Positions 17,281-25,726 of a stretch of 64,000 nt of DNA are shown piece by piece. The stretch covers positions 7,985,001 through 8,049,000 of the forward strand of contig NZ_WSRO01000002.1 of the NCBI RefSeq assembly GCF_009769735.1, read 5' to 3'. Each line of letters opens with the position of its first letter. The first letter of the stretch is position 1. This DNA comes from Streptomyces sp. BA2 (GTDB taxonomy: Bacteria > Actinomycetota > Actinomycetes > Streptomycetales > Streptomycetaceae). Below the pieces are notes generated by a model. The model saw only the letters and a program-made list of their open reading frames with translations, ran no database searches and was not told the DNA's origin. The position numbers and the translations under genes were made by a program.

Positions 17281-18597
17281 ATGACTGAAGCGGCCGTGGA
17301 CCGGAAGAGCATCTGGTCGCGGGACTTCGGGTTCTTCTTCGGGGCGCGGACCATCGCCAAGCTGGGCGACACGATGCTGCCCGTCGCGCTCGCCGCAGGG
17401 CTGCTCCAGCACGGGCACGGCGCGGGTGCCGTCGGTCTTGCCATGGCCGCCACGACGGTCTGCTTCGCGGGCCTCGTGATATTCGGCGGGGTCTTCGCCG
17501 ACCGGTTCAGCACCCGCCTGCTGATGATCGGCGCGGACGTGGTCCGGCTCGGCACGCAGTCGGTCGCGGCGGTCCTCTTCTTCACCGGCCACGTCGTCCT
17601 CTGGCAGATCTGCGTGATCGGCGCGGTCAACGGCGCGGCGGGCGCCCTCTTCCAGCCCGGCGTCGCCAGCACGGTCCCGCGCCTGGCCGCCGACGTCCAG
17701 AAGGCCAACGGCGCGATACGCGTGGCCGAGTCGGCCGCGGCCCTGGCGGGCCCGGCCGTCGCGGGCGTCCTCGTCGCCTTCGCCTCGCCCGGCGCCGTCT
17801 TCGCCGCGCATGCGGGGACGTACGGCCTGAGCGCCCTGTGTCTGGTCCTGCTCCGGCTGCCGCCCGCGCTCCCCGGCTCGCTGCCGCACAGCAGCGGCTT
17901 CCGGGCCGATCTGGTGCAGGGCTGGCGGGAGTTCAGGTCCCGCACCTGGCTCTGGGGCGTCATCGCCATCTTCTGCGTACTGATGATCACGACCACCGGT
18001 CCACTGACGCCCCTCGTCGCCACGCTCGTCGTCCAGGAGCACGGATCGGGGGCGTACGGCCTGGTGAACTCCGCCCTGGGCGCCGGCACCGTACTCGGCG
18101 GCCTGGTCGCTCTGCGGCTGCGCCCCCGCCGCATGCTCCGCGCCGGTTCCGTCGCCCTGATCGGCTACTGCGCGTTTCCGGCGGCCGTCGGCGCGCAGCT
18201 CGGCGTGCCGCTGATGGCTGCGGGCGCCGCGATCGCGGGCGCGGGGCTCTCCTTCTGGGGAGTCATGTGGGCGACGAGCGTCCAGACCCAGGTACCGTCC
18301 GACGTCCTCAACCGCATCCACGCGTACGACGTCGCGGGATCGATCGCCCTGCTGCCGGTCGGCCAGGCACTCGCGGGCCCCGCCGCGAGTGCCTTCGGCG
18401 CGGAGCAAGTGCTGATCACGGGCGCCGTGACGACGGTCGTCGTCTGCCTGGCCCTGCTTTCGGTGCCCGCGATACGCGGATTGGTGCGGGTGGACGGCAA
18501 GGCGCCCGTCCAGGGCGGGGGAGCGGGAACGGACCGGCCACATCATGGGCACGGAGGCGGGCCTATACGAGAGCCCGCGCCCCCACGAAGCCGGTGA
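17281..18597 (+). CDS. MFS transporter, EntS/MFS_3-like
   Basis: 438 residues from ATG 17281; the frame is open upstream (to 17104) but that part is low-complexity and lacks membrane character. Twelve hydrophobic segments are visible. The loop between helices 2 and 3 is the MFS motif A variant GGVFADRFSTRLLMIGADVVR. This group (EntS-like) exports siderophores, macrolides or other drugs. Its 3' end overlaps the convergent transketolase gene by 35 bp and the last ~35 residues are a His/Gly/Pro-rich tail. Confidence 0.9.
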   Translation: MTEAAVDRKSIWSRDFGFFFGARTIAKLGDTMLPVALAAGLLQHGHGAGAVGLAMAATTVCFAGLVIFGGVFADRFSTRLLMIGADVVRLGTQSVAAVLFFTGHVVLWQICVIGAVNGAAGALFQPGVASTVPRLAADVQKANGAIRVAESAAALAGPAVAGVLVAFASPGAVFAAHAGTYGLSALCLVLLRLPPALPGSLPHSSGFRADLVQGWREFRSRTWLWGVIAIFCVLMITTTGPLTPLVATLVVQEHGSGAYGLVNSALGAGTVLGGLVALRLRPRRMLRAGSVALIGYCAFPAAVGAQLGVPLMAAGAAIAGAGLSFWGVMWATSVQTQVPSDVLNRIHAYDVAGSIALLPVGQALAGPAASAFGAEQVLITGAVTTVVVCLALLSVPAIRGLVRVDGKAPVQGGGAGTDRPHHGHGGGPIREPAPPRSR

Positions 18598-19477
18598 TCC
18601 GCTCCCGCAGCGAGCGGATGTCGAGACCGTGCGCGGCCATGTGCTCGTCGACCTGCCCGTAGCGGCGCAGCTCGGCACGGCCGACGCCGAGCCCGAGCAC
18701 CCGGTGCGCTACGTCGGCGAGCGCGTCGTTCGCGGCGGCGGTGGAGGTACCGGCCAGATAGGGCTCGACCACCACGACGTCGGCCGCCGTTCCCGCCCCC
18801 GTCGCGCGGCGCAGTGCCTCCCCGTCGAAGGGCCGCACCGTGGTCGCGTACAGCACGGTGAGATCGAGGCCCTCACTCGCGGCGAGTACGTTGTCCAGCA
18901 TCGGCCCGACGGCGATCACGACCCCGCCTCGGCCTTCCCGTACGGTGCGGAAGCGAGCCCCGTCGACCGGCAGCGCCCGAGCGTTCGACTGCACCGAGAG
19001 CCGGACGTACACCTTGTCGTCGCCCGCGGCGACCGCGTGCCGCAGCAGCGTCTCGGCCTCGTCCGGGTGCCCCGGCACATGAACGGTCCAGCCGTCCAGC
19101 GTGTCGAGCAGCGCCACATCGCCCGGCGACATGTGCGTGAAGCCACCGGCGGGCCAGTCGAAGGACGCGGCGGCGCTGACCAGGACCCCGCCCACGCCCT
19201 GATGCCCGAAGTCCAGCTTCACCTGCTCGAACGGCCGCTCCACGAGAAAGCTCGCGAAGGTGTGCACGACGGGCCGCAGCCCGGCCAGGGCGAGCCCGGC
19301 GCCGGCCCCGACGAGCAGCTGCTCCCGGATCCCGACATTGATCACCCGGCCCGGGTGCTTGCGCCGCGCCTCCGCGAACCCGTCCGCGCCGATCTCGGCG
19401 AGGACGACGGCGACGCGCGGATCCTCGTCGAGCAGCCGCGAGAGGACGGGGGCGAAGCGATCACGCATGGTGTCCAT
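18563..19477 (-). CDS. Transketolase C-terminal subunit (split type)
   Basis: 304 residues from ATG 19477. It carries the pyrimidine-binding domain (RVAVVLAEIGADGFAEA, RVINVGIREQLLVGAGAGLALAGLRPVVHTF: the catalytic Glu of IxEQ appears as REQ) and the C-terminal transketolase domain (YATTVRPFDGEALRRA, VVVEPYLAG). It works only with the N-terminal subunit encoded 120 bp upstream. Split transketolases of this type often serve secondary or unusual pentose/heptulose metabolism; a DXS-like or sulfonate-specific role cannot be excluded. Confidence 0.9.
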   Translation of the reverse strand: MDTMRDRFAPVLSRLLDEDPRVAVVLAEIGADGFAEARRKHPGRVINVGIREQLLVGAGAGLALAGLRPVVHTFASFLVERPFEQVKLDFGHQGVGGVLVSAAASFDWPAGGFTHMSPGDVALLDTLDGWTVHVPGHPDEAETLLRHAVAAGDDKVYVRLSVQSNARALPVDGARFRTVREGRGGVVIAVGPMLDNVLAASEGLDLTVLYATTVRPFDGEALRRATGAGTAADVVVVEPYLAGTSTAAANDALADVAHRVLGLGVGRAELRRYGQVDEHMAAHGLDIRSLRERITGFVGARALV

Positions 19478-19597
19478 GACAGAGAAACCTCCAAAGAGAA
19501 GAACCGATAAAAGAACGGAGAAGAGCCCCGTGAGGGCTGAAGAACGGCCAAGAAGCGCGGCGCCGGGGGGCCGGGGGGGGGGAGGACGCTGCCCCGC

Positions 19598-20326
19598 TCA
19601 AGCCACCTTGGGCTCGCTCACGGACCCCTTCGGCTCGACCCGGGCCACGACCACCCGTGGCCGCCCCGGGTGCGGCGCGGTGAACGCCGCGTACAACGCG
19701 TCGTGGTCACGCCCGTCGACGGTCTCGGCCGACCACCCGGCGGCCTCGAAGCGCGCGGCGATGCCGCCGGGCCTGGCGTGCCGGGCGGAGGCGTTGTCGA
19801 TCACGACGGTGTGCAGCCGTTCGAGCCCGGAGGGGCCGGCGAAGGCGATGGCCTCGTGGTTGCTGCCCTCGTCCAGCTCCGCGTCCCCGACGAGCACCCA
19901 CACCCGGGCGTCCGCGATGCCGCGCGCCCCGAGCCCCAGCGCCGTCCCGACCGCGAGCGGCAGCCCGTGCCCGAGCGACCCGCTGCCGATCTCGACCCCT
20001 GGCACGAGCACCCGATCCGGATGGTGCCCCAGCGGTGAGTCGTAAGCCCCGAACCCCTCCAGCCAGTCGACGGGAAGGAAGCCCTTGGCGGCGAGGACGG
20101 CGTAGTACGCCATGGGCCCGTGCCCCTTGGAGAGCAGGAACCGGTCGCGCCCGGGGTCGTCCACCTGCTCGGGTGTGACCCTGAGCACCCGGTCGTAGAG
20201 GACCCAGAGCGCGTCGAGGGTGGACGTCGCGGCGGGCCCGTGCTTCTCGTCCCCCGTCATCCGCGCCATGAGGCGGGACAAGTCCCCGAATCCGTATCCG
20301 TGCGTGCGTTCCGTTGTCGTCGTCAT
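19598..20326 (-). CDS. Transketolase N-terminal (thiamine-diphosphate-binding) subunit
   Basis: 242 residues from ATG 20326. TPP/Mg-binding motif is GDAELDEGSNHEAIAFAG...VVIDN (residues ~142-175); the substrate-phosphate and cofactor loops HGPMAYYAVLAAKG and GSGSLGHGLPLAVGTALG are intact. It forms the active enzyme with the C-terminal subunit and shares its operon. The MerR-type dyad 16 bp upstream of the ATG suggests redox- or drug-responsive activation; no MerR gene is adjacent. Confidence 0.9.
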   Translation of the reverse strand: MTTTTERTHGYGFGDLSRLMARMTGDEKHGPAATSTLDALWVLYDRVLRVTPEQVDDPGRDRFLLSKGHGPMAYYAVLAAKGFLPVDWLEGFGAYDSPLGHHPDRVLVPGVEIGSGSLGHGLPLAVGTALGLGARGIADARVWVLVGDAELDEGSNHEAIAFAGPSGLERLHTVVIDNASARHARPGGIAARFEAAGWSAETVDGRDHDALYAAFTAPHPGRPRVVVARVEPKGSVSEPKVA

Positions 20327-20341
20327 GCCACAGAGCGTGCA

Positions 20342-20361
20342 ACCTCAAGTTCGCTTGAGGT
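20342..20361. promoter_or_regulatory. MerR/SoxR-type dyad upstream of split transketolase
   Basis: ACCTCAAGTTCGCTTGAGGT is an 8-4-8 inverted repeat. CCTCAAG-N4-CTTGAGG is the shape of SoxR and related MerR-family sites. On the minus strand a TTGACC at 20364-20359 overlaps its start, the normal geometry for a MerR-family promoter, although the -10 is weak. Confidence 0.6.
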
Positions 20362-20456
20362 CAACAGGGAGGGAAAGGCGTGAGCGATCACGGCTCGGAG
20401 TGCGGTATTGTTTCGGTGCGCGTTCGGCCAGGGGAAACCCCAGGTCACACGGGCAC

Positions 20457-20523
<67 letters not shown>

Positions 20524-20530
<7 letters not shown>

Positions 20531-20577
20531 CGGAAACGTCGCAGGTAGGGGTCACCTTCGGGTGGCCCCTACTTCGT
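20524..20577. repeat. Left copy of 54-bp direct repeat (tRNA 3' end plus terminator; att-like)
   Basis: Identical to 25153-25206 except one base (A/G at position 11). It starts with the last seven tRNA bases (GTCCCGA) and contains the hairpin TAGGGGTCACC-TTCG-GGTGGCCCCTA (20546-20571). Repeats of a tRNA 3' end flanking a DNA segment are the usual trace of integrase-mediated insertion. Confidence 0.8.
20546..20571 (+). terminator. tRNA-Pro terminator hairpin
   Basis: TAGGGGTCACC pairs with GGTGGCCCCTA across a TTCG tetraloop (11-bp stem, one G-U), 15 nt after the tRNA. An identical hairpin sits at 25175-25200 in the right-hand repeat. Confidence 0.8.
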
Positions 20578-20792
20578 GTTTGGGAGCGATTTCGGGAGTG
20601 GGGAGCGGCTCCCTGCGCTCCCTGGGGGCGGCAGTCTGGGAGCAACGTCAACCGGCTGTCAGGGCCCTGCACAACGGCGGGATGTTCACGGACCTCGCCC
20701 TCGCTGGGTAGACGATCGGGCCGAACAGTCAGCGGGCTCACCCCACCCAAGCTGAAGATCATGAGCGGAACACCCTTTAGTCCAGGATCGCA

Positions 20793-21272
20793 CTACGGCG
20801 TCTGTCGTGTGAATACGAGGCGATAGTTCTCAAGCCCTGTGATGGGGTGCTCGTTTCCCATTAGTTCGTTGAAGCGTGTCGACGCGGTTTCACCTCCTTT
20901 TCGCCAAACCTGAAGCGTGTAACTCGAGTCAGGATCCAGATTGAACGTCAACTCAGGGCCGTCTATGTTCAGAAGAGAGACGTCGCCACTCCGGCTGAGG
21001 AAAGGCCAGTTACCAAGAAGCTGAAACCCTGGATAAGCGTCACCGGTCGTGGAGTCTTGAACCTTCAGCGTGACCGCAGCTTCATGCGATTGGGCGTTGC
21101 TGATGATTAAGGCGGCCCCCTTCTCGACGTGAACCGCCGCTTTACTGTCCAATGGCAGGTCTGTCCAGTAGGGATCGTCGTCCTCCCCGGGCCTCCTTGA
21201 TTGATCCAGGCCGAAGATCGATCGATCGATCGTTACGATGCCAGAGAGTTGCTGGTCCGCGTTTTCAGGCAC
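20793..21272 (-). CDS. Hypothetical protein, low-GC, no recognised family
   Basis: 159 residues (MPENADQQLSGIVTIDRS...). Predicted mostly beta-strand, with no signal peptide or membrane segment. Base composition is visibly lower in G+C and codon choice less biased than in the neighbouring genes (for example GATC runs near 21215-21235), which supports recent acquisition. It lies inside the interval bounded by the 54-bp repeats. No function can be proposed. Confidence 0.6.
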   Translation of the reverse strand: MPENADQQLSGIVTIDRSIFGLDQSRRPGEDDDPYWTDLPLDSKAAVHVEKGAALIISNAQSHEAAVTLKVQDSTTGDAYPGFQLLGNWPFLSRSGDVSLLNIDGPELTFNLDPDSSYTLQVWRKGGETASTRFNELMGNEHPITGLENYRLVFTRQTP

Positions 21273-21358
21273 GGGAACCTTCTATACCTAATGGGCATGC
21301 AGCTGAGCGAGGGCCTTCTTTGGTCCTCGGTCAGACATCAACTGCCTACGATTGCAGA

Positions 21359-21795
21359 CTAGTCAATGTAGATCCTGTAGGGGTCTCCGTCGAGGATGCG
21401 GTCCTGTGCGGTCTGCTGGGCTTGGGCGGCTTCCACGGCCCTGCTCGCAAGCGCGGCGGCGTCGCTGACCTTGCGGTTCCGCAGCCAGTTCTCCAGGCGC
21501 CTGGCGCCCATGCACCGGATTGCCGCCGGGGTCTGGTACCCAGTCAGCAGCGTGACGGGGCCCTCCTTGGCCAGGTCCAGGGCCCTCTCCAACGCCGGGA
21601 AGAACCCCAGGAGTTGAGCGCGCATGCGGTTGATCTGGCGGGTTTGTCGAACACGACGTCCAGGCGTCGGGCGGTGGGAAGGCGCAGGTCGACGGTGAGG
21701 TCGTCGCCGGGCCGCAGCATGCTCACATCGCGTCGGACACGGGCCTGCTCGGCGATGATGAAGGCGTCCGCGGGGGCCGACCGGCGCGCGCCGGT
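21359..21795 (-). pseudogene. IS110-family transposase remnant (frameshifted and truncated)
   Basis: Reading 21795 to ~21645 in one frame gives ADAFIIAEQARVRRDVSMLRPGDDLTVDLRL and VVFDKPAR, part of the DEDD catalytic domain of IS110 transposases. A one-base shift near 21640 is needed to continue into MRAQLLGFFPALERALDLAKEG, LLTGYQTPAAIRCMGARRLENWLRNRKV, the following family segment. Both the N-terminal third and the C-terminal transposase_20 domain are missing, so it cannot be active. It marks past insertion activity inside the tRNA-flanked interval. Confidence 0.8.
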
Positions 21796-21833
21796 CGGCC
21801 CCACACTCTGTTCAACGCCGGTGTTCTGGTTGC

Positions 21834-22193
21834 TCAGTGGTCGGAATAGCTGAAGTCGCCCACGGTCCAGGCGTTGATGTCCTCGATCGCGACGCGGTAC
21901 ATCCCGCCGGTTTCCGGGATCCCCACCGTGCCCTGCAGGATCCGGGCGACGTGGAAGTGCAGATGCGTGGGCGGCCCGTTCTTCTCCGCGGCGGTATCGA
22001 AGATGACGGAGAACTCTCCCAGGTGGATGGAGTCCGTCAGGACCTCGGCGACACGCTGGCGCCACACTGTTTCGGGAGCCAGCCGACCGGTGATGACAGC
22101 GCCACCGGTCACGACGGTCAGGGACATCTGATTGCTCTGCCCGGACTCCACCAGGGCGGCGACGGCAACGAGCAGCTCATCATGCTTCGACAT
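21834..22193 (-). CDS. Conserved hypothetical protein, possibly GvpU-like
   Basis: 119 residues from ATG 22193. The N-terminal half (MSLTVVTGGAVITGRLAPETVWRQRVAEVL) and THLHFHVARIL resemble small actinobacterial proteins sometimes annotated as gas-vesicle accessory GvpU, but no other gvp gene is nearby, so the name is not assigned. Predicted alpha/beta, soluble. It sits between the IS110 remnant and another fragment inside the tRNA-flanked interval. Confidence 0.6.
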   Translation of the reverse strand: MSKHDELLVAVAALVESGQSNQMSLTVVTGGAVITGRLAPETVWRQRVAEVLTDSIHLGEFSVIFDTAAEKNGPPTHLHFHVARILQGTVGIPETGGMYRVAIEDINAWTVGDFSYSDH

Positions 22194-22279
22194 GGGCGAA
22201 TTGTATTCGCCGACGCTCCAGCTGCTTCAACGGTGGTGCTACCGGGCGAGACGCGCGCTCACTGTCTTGCCGCCGGAGG

Positions 22280-22453
22280 CTAAGCGCCGGAGGCCAGGCG
22301 AGTGACCGCGGTGGTGCGGGCGAGGCGGTTGACCCTGGGCCAGCCGAAGCCTCCGGTGCCGCCGCCGTACAGGTCGGGCGCGCGCATGTGCGGGGCCTGC
22401 TGACTGAGCATTTTCAGCGTGGCCGTCACGGTGTCGGCGGCCTCGGCTGCCAT
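22280..22453 (-). CDS. Short hypothetical ORF or gene remnant
   Basis: 57 residues from ATG 22453 with GGAGGG about 14 bases upstream; third codon positions are strongly G/C (MAAEAADTVTATLKMLSQQAPHMRA...). It may be an intact small gene or the C-terminal part of a truncated one. No family is recognised. Confidence 0.35.
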   Translation of the reverse strand: MAAEAADTVTATLKMLSQQAPHMRAPDLYGGGTGGFGWPRVNRLARTTAVTRLASGA

Positions 22454-22689
22454 CACCGGCACGAGCCCTCCGAGGAAATCTCGGGCCCTCTGGCGACGTT
22501 CATGCCCGGTCCCCGTCTGCTCTGGCCCTGTGCCCCGGCAGACAGCCCGAAAACCGGGCGATGAACGCCTTGCTCCCACCCTCCGTCACCGGTCGAGGCC
22601 GATTGCCTCACTGGCGAGCATCCAGAAATCTGTGTCGGCCGGAGTAGACATTGGGTGGTGGTGTGGTTATGGTTTCTCTCGTAACCCAG

Positions 22690-23353
22690 AGAGACAGCAG
22701 GGCCCGGTAGGGATGAACTGCCGGGCAGCAGTACCCGCAAGTGCAGTTCGCAGGACGGTGCGGTGGTGGAGTTCCGAAGCCAGAGCAGTAGCAGGACGGC
22801 GACGGGGCTGATGACCGGACCGGGTGGCCCGCAGTGATCAGGGGCCGCCACGAGCAGGACCGCAGTTAACGCAAGTGCGGTACCGGTAATTGCAGTTCGC
22901 AGTACCCAGCAGTACCCAGCAGTGAAGGCAAGTGAGCAGCACCTCGGTGAAGGCGTCGGCTGCGGGCGCGCGCATCGGGAGGTTCGGCAGTGGGGTTCTA
23001 AGCCAGAGCAGATGCAGGAGAGGCGACGGGGCTGGCTGTCGAAACGTGACGCTTACTCAGGTCACCAGCAGTACGCACCACCCGGCAGTACGCAGTTCCC
23101 GTAGGTAAGCAAGTGGTTCAAGAGGGAAACGGAGGAGCGAGACGCCATCAGGATCGCCCGGACGGCATGACAGGTCCGGGTACCGCAGGACATCGATAGT
23201 GAGGTGGTCTCCGGTCAAGCAACCGCGATCCCCGCAACCCCGACGACTTCCAGGTCGGGTCAGCGGAAACAGAAGGCCGGCGCAGTATCAGGGCCGGCAG
23301 ATGGTGTAGCAGTTTCCTTCGGGGCCCGGGTGCCAGTACGGCACCCGGGCCCC
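22690..23353 (+). other. Repeat-rich non-coding leader (candidate structured RNA) before the small MerR-like gene
   Basis: This ~810-bp gap (22580-23387) has no convincing gene. It is full of short repeats: GCAGTACCCA in tandem at 22900-22919, many CAGCAGTAC and GCAAGTG words, and two related blocks (22771-22813 and 22995-23034) that share AAGCCAGAGCAG and GGCGACGGGGCTG. The gap ends with a strong hairpin about 34 bases before the MerR-like ATG. It may be a long 5' leader or separate ncRNA; polarity is inferred from the downstream gene. Confidence 0.45.
23321..23353 (+). terminator. Strong hairpin, possible attenuator
   Basis: GGGGCCCGGGTGCC (23321-23334) pairs perfectly with GGCACCCGGGCCCC (23340-23353) around AGTAC. 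No T-run follows, so it may be a protective or regulatory stem rather than a simple terminator. It lies in the leader of the MerR-like gene. Confidence 0.55.
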
Positions 23354-23387
23354 TCCACGCGTTCACGCGTTCCACAGAGAGGTGCAG

Positions 23388-23708
23388 ATGACAGCAGACG
23401 ACTCGTTCAGCCGTCTCGATGACGACGACTACCCCGCCTACACCATGGGCCGGGCCGCCGAAATGCTCGGCACCACCCAGGGCTTCCTGCGCGCCATCGG
23501 CGAGGCCCGCCTGATCACCCCGCTGCGCTCCGCGGGCGGCCACCGCCGCTACTCCCGCTACCAGCTGCGCATCGCCGCCCGCGCCCGAGAGCTCGTCGAC
23601 CAGGGCACCCCCATCGAGGCCGCCTGCCGCATCGTCATCCTCGAAGACCAGCTCGAGGAAGCCCAGCGGATCAATGCCGAATACCGCCGCACCACAACCG
23701 CAGGCTGA
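23388..23708 (+). CDS. Small MerR-like HTH protein
   Basis: 106 residues from ATG 23388 (AGAGAGG upstream). MerR-type HTH and wing: YTMGRAAEMLGTTQGFLRAIGEARLITPLRSAGGHRRYSRYQLRIAARARELVDQGTPIEAACRIV (residues ~16-80), then a short coiled-coil helix (LEDQLEEAQRINAEYRR) in place of a ligand domain. Proteins of this size and sequence are common in Streptomyces as orphan regulators. The long repeat-rich leader is unusual and may control its expression. It lies inside the tRNA-flanked interval, tail-to-tail with recA. Confidence 0.88.
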   Translation: MTADDSFSRLDDDDYPAYTMGRAAEMLGTTQGFLRAIGEARLITPLRSAGGHRRYSRYQLRIAARARELVDQGTPIEAACRIVILEDQLEEAQRINAEYRRTTTAG

Positions 23709-23848
23709 GACCTGAAACTCCTTCAGCACTCCCGTCAGGAGGGAGCTATGCCGGAAGTGCTCGGCATTCCCGGCGCAATCCGGCCGCTCCCGGCCAGCCG
23801 GATCCTTACGCGGTCGTCGAGCCCCCGGCCGGGCCGCGCCCTTGCCTG

Positions 23849-24931
23849 TCAGGCGGCGTTTCCCGCCGAGGTCCGTGCGGCATCAAGGGCCGGGACGGCG
23901 CCCGTGTCCTCGGCGGCTGCCGCCTTCGCCGGTACCCCGATTCCGATTCCGAGCTTCTCGAGGATCTTCCTCTCGATCTCGTTGGCGAGGTCGAGGTTGT
24001 CCTTGAGGAAGTTGCGGGCGTTCTCCTTGCCCTGGCCGAGCTGGTCGCCCTCGTACGTGTACCAGGCGCCTGCCTTGCGGACGAAGCCGTTCTCCACGCC
24101 CATGTCGATCAGGCCGCCCTCGCGGCTGATGCCCTGGCCGTAGAGGATGTCGAACTCGGCCTGCTTGAAGGGCGGCGCGACCTTGTTCTTGACGACCTTG
24201 ACGCGGGTGCGGTTGCCGACCGCGTCCGTGCCGTCCTTCAGGGTCTCGATCCGGCGGATGTCGAGCCGCACCGAGGCGTAGAACTTCAGCGCGCGGCCAC
24301 CGGTCGTGGTCTCCGGCGAGCCGAACATCACGCCGATCTTCTCGCGCAGCTGGTTGATGAAGATAACCGTCGTCCTCGTCTGGCTGAGCGCGCTGGTGAT
24401 CTTCCGGAGCGCCTGGCTCATCAGGCGGGCCTGCAGACCCATGTGAGAGTCGCCCATCTCGCCCTCGATCTCGGCGCGTGGCACCAAGGCCGCGACGGAG
24501 TCGATCACGATCAAGTCGATCGCGCCGGAGCGGATCAGGATGTCCGCGATCTCCAGAGCCTGTTCACCGTTGTCCGGTTGGGACAGGATGAGGTTGTCGG
24601 TGTCGACGCCGAGCTTCTTGGCGTACTCCGGGTCCAGAGCGTGCTCGGCGTCGATGAACGCCACCGAGCCGCCGGCCTTCTGCGCGTTCGCCACGGCGTG
24701 CAGCGTCAGCGTCGTCTTGCCGGAGGACTCCGGCCCGTATACCTCCACCACACGGCCGCGGGGCAGACCGCCCACACCGAGCGCCACGTCCAGCGCGGTC
24801 GATCCGGTAGGGATCACCTCGATGGGCTCATTGGGCCGCTCGCCGAGGCGCATGACCGCACCCCTGCCAAATTTCCGCTCGATCTGTGCGAGCGCGGTGT
24901 CCAGCGCCTTTTCGTGGTCGGTTCCTGCCAT
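23849..24931 (-). CDS. recA: RecA recombinase (probable second copy)
   Basis: 360 residues, complete and intact: Walker [10 protein letters not shown], Walker [24 protein letters not shown]1/L2 loops with [37 protein letters not shown]. Compared with what is known of the main Streptomyces RecA, the C-terminal tail is short and not Lys/Ala-rich (ends [31 protein letters not shown]), and substitutions appear at usually invariant places (for example [24 protein letters not shown]). recX, the normal downstream neighbour, is absent; a MerR-like gene is there instead. The gene sits between 54-bp att-like repeats. I infer a paralogue carried by a mobile element. Confidence 0.93.
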   Translation of the reverse strand: MAGTDHEKALDTALAQIERKFGRGAVMRLGERPNEPIEVIPTGSTALDVALGVGGLPRGRVVEVYGPESSGKTTLTLHAVANAQKAGGSVAFIDAEHALDPEYAKKLGVDTDNLILSQPDNGEQALEIADILIRSGAIDLIVIDSVAALVPRAEIEGEMGDSHMGLQARLMSQALRKITSALSQTRTTVIFINQLREKIGVMFGSPETTTGGRALKFYASVRLDIRRIETLKDGTDAVGNRTRVKVVKNKVAPPFKQAEFDILYGQGISREGGLIDMGVENGFVRKAGAWYTYEGDQLGQGKENARNFLKDNLDLANEIERKILEKLGIGIGVPAKAAAAEDTGAVPALDAARTSAGNAA

Positions 24932-25025
24932 GAGCTTTCACCCGGTCCGCTTGTGTGGCACGCGGCACGTCGGAGGACGTGAGCGTCTACTGCCGACAAC
25001 GGACGTCTCGGAGATCCCAGTAAAC

Positions 25026-25037
25026 GAACATCCGATC
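25026..25037. promoter_or_regulatory. LexA/SOS-box-like site upstream of recA
   Basis: GAACATCCGATC, 95 bp before the recA ATG, differs by one base from the actinobacterial LexA consensus GAAC-N4-GTTC. It indicates DNA-damage control of this recA copy. Confidence 0.55.
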
Positions 25038-25152
25038 GATTTGCGTGTCGAGTGAAAGGTACCAAACCGCGGGGGAGCGGGACGGGACGCCACCGGACCG
25101 CCCCGGACGCAGACGGCGCCCTCGCCCGCTTCCTCTCGTGATCGGCCTGCTT

Positions 25153-25206
25153 GTCCCGACGGGAACGTCGCAGGTAGGGGTCACCTTCGGGTGGCCCCTA
25201 CTTCGT
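25153..25206. repeat. Right copy of 54-bp direct repeat (att-like)
   Basis: Matches 20524-20577 in 53 of 54 bases, including the tRNA 3' heptamer GTCCCGA and the terminator hairpin (25175-25200). No tRNA body precedes it. It is followed by two tandem copies of GGGGGCGAATTGC (25212-25237) and a GGGAGCGATTTCG segment that also follows the left copy. Confidence 0.8.
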
Positions 25207-25259
25207 TTTTCGGGGGCGAATTGCGGGGGCGAATTGCGGGAGCGATTTCGTGGTCCCGC

Positions 25260-25538
25260 TCAGGGGATCCAGTAGTTGTGCACGGAGGACGACTCGGGCT
25301 GTCCTCCGGGGCCGGACAAGCCGACCGACTCGGCGATGGGCATGATCTTCTGGGAGAACGCCTGCATGTGCTCCTCGGACTCCCAGACGTCGTAGATGTC
25401 CAGGCCGTCGCCGCTCGGAACGCAGACGTGGGCGATGCAGCCGTCGAAGATCTCGGGCGTTTCCTGGAGCTTGGCGTTGAGGGTGTCGTACTGGTCGGTG
25501 GTGACACCAGGGAGGGAAACGTGCATGAAGATCGCCAT
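25260..25538 (-). CDS. Small ABM-like (dimeric alpha/beta barrel) protein
   Basis: 92 residues from ATG 25538, with GAAGGAG upstream. MAIFMHVSLPGVTTDQYDTLNAKLQ...GCIAHVCVPSGDGLDIYDVWESEEHMQAFSQKIMPIAESVG is a typical ferredoxin-like dimeric barrel of the antibiotic biosynthesis monooxygenase/stress-responsive group. Cofactor-free monooxygenases, cyclases and non-enzymatic members share this fold; the activity is unknown. It precedes a hydrolase and TetR gene and could belong to the neighbouring metabolite region. Confidence 0.82.
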   Translation of the reverse strand: MAIFMHVSLPGVTTDQYDTLNAKLQETPEIFDGCIAHVCVPSGDGLDIYDVWESEEHMQAFSQKIMPIAESVGLSGPGGQPESSSVHNYWIP

Positions 25539-25726
25539 GGCGGCTGCTCCTTCTGTGATGTGGGGTTCGGTGAGGCTGTGGGGAGGGGGCGCCGCGGGGC
25601 GGCCGCTGCCTCATGGCCAGGACAGCACGCCCGTCCGCCGATGGCACCCGCAAGCAGTACGGCCGGCATGGCAGGGGCGGCACGGCAGGGCCGGGGATTC
25701 GGATTCGGCTCGGCCTTGGCCGGTGG

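Noticed and set aside
23148..23729. 193-residue minus-strand ORF opposite the MerR-like gene
   Set aside because: Shadow of the clear MerR HTH gene; no domain of its own.
25153..25206. Second tRNA-Pro
   Set aside because: Only the last seven tRNA bases and the terminator are duplicated; no D-arm or anticodon arm precedes.
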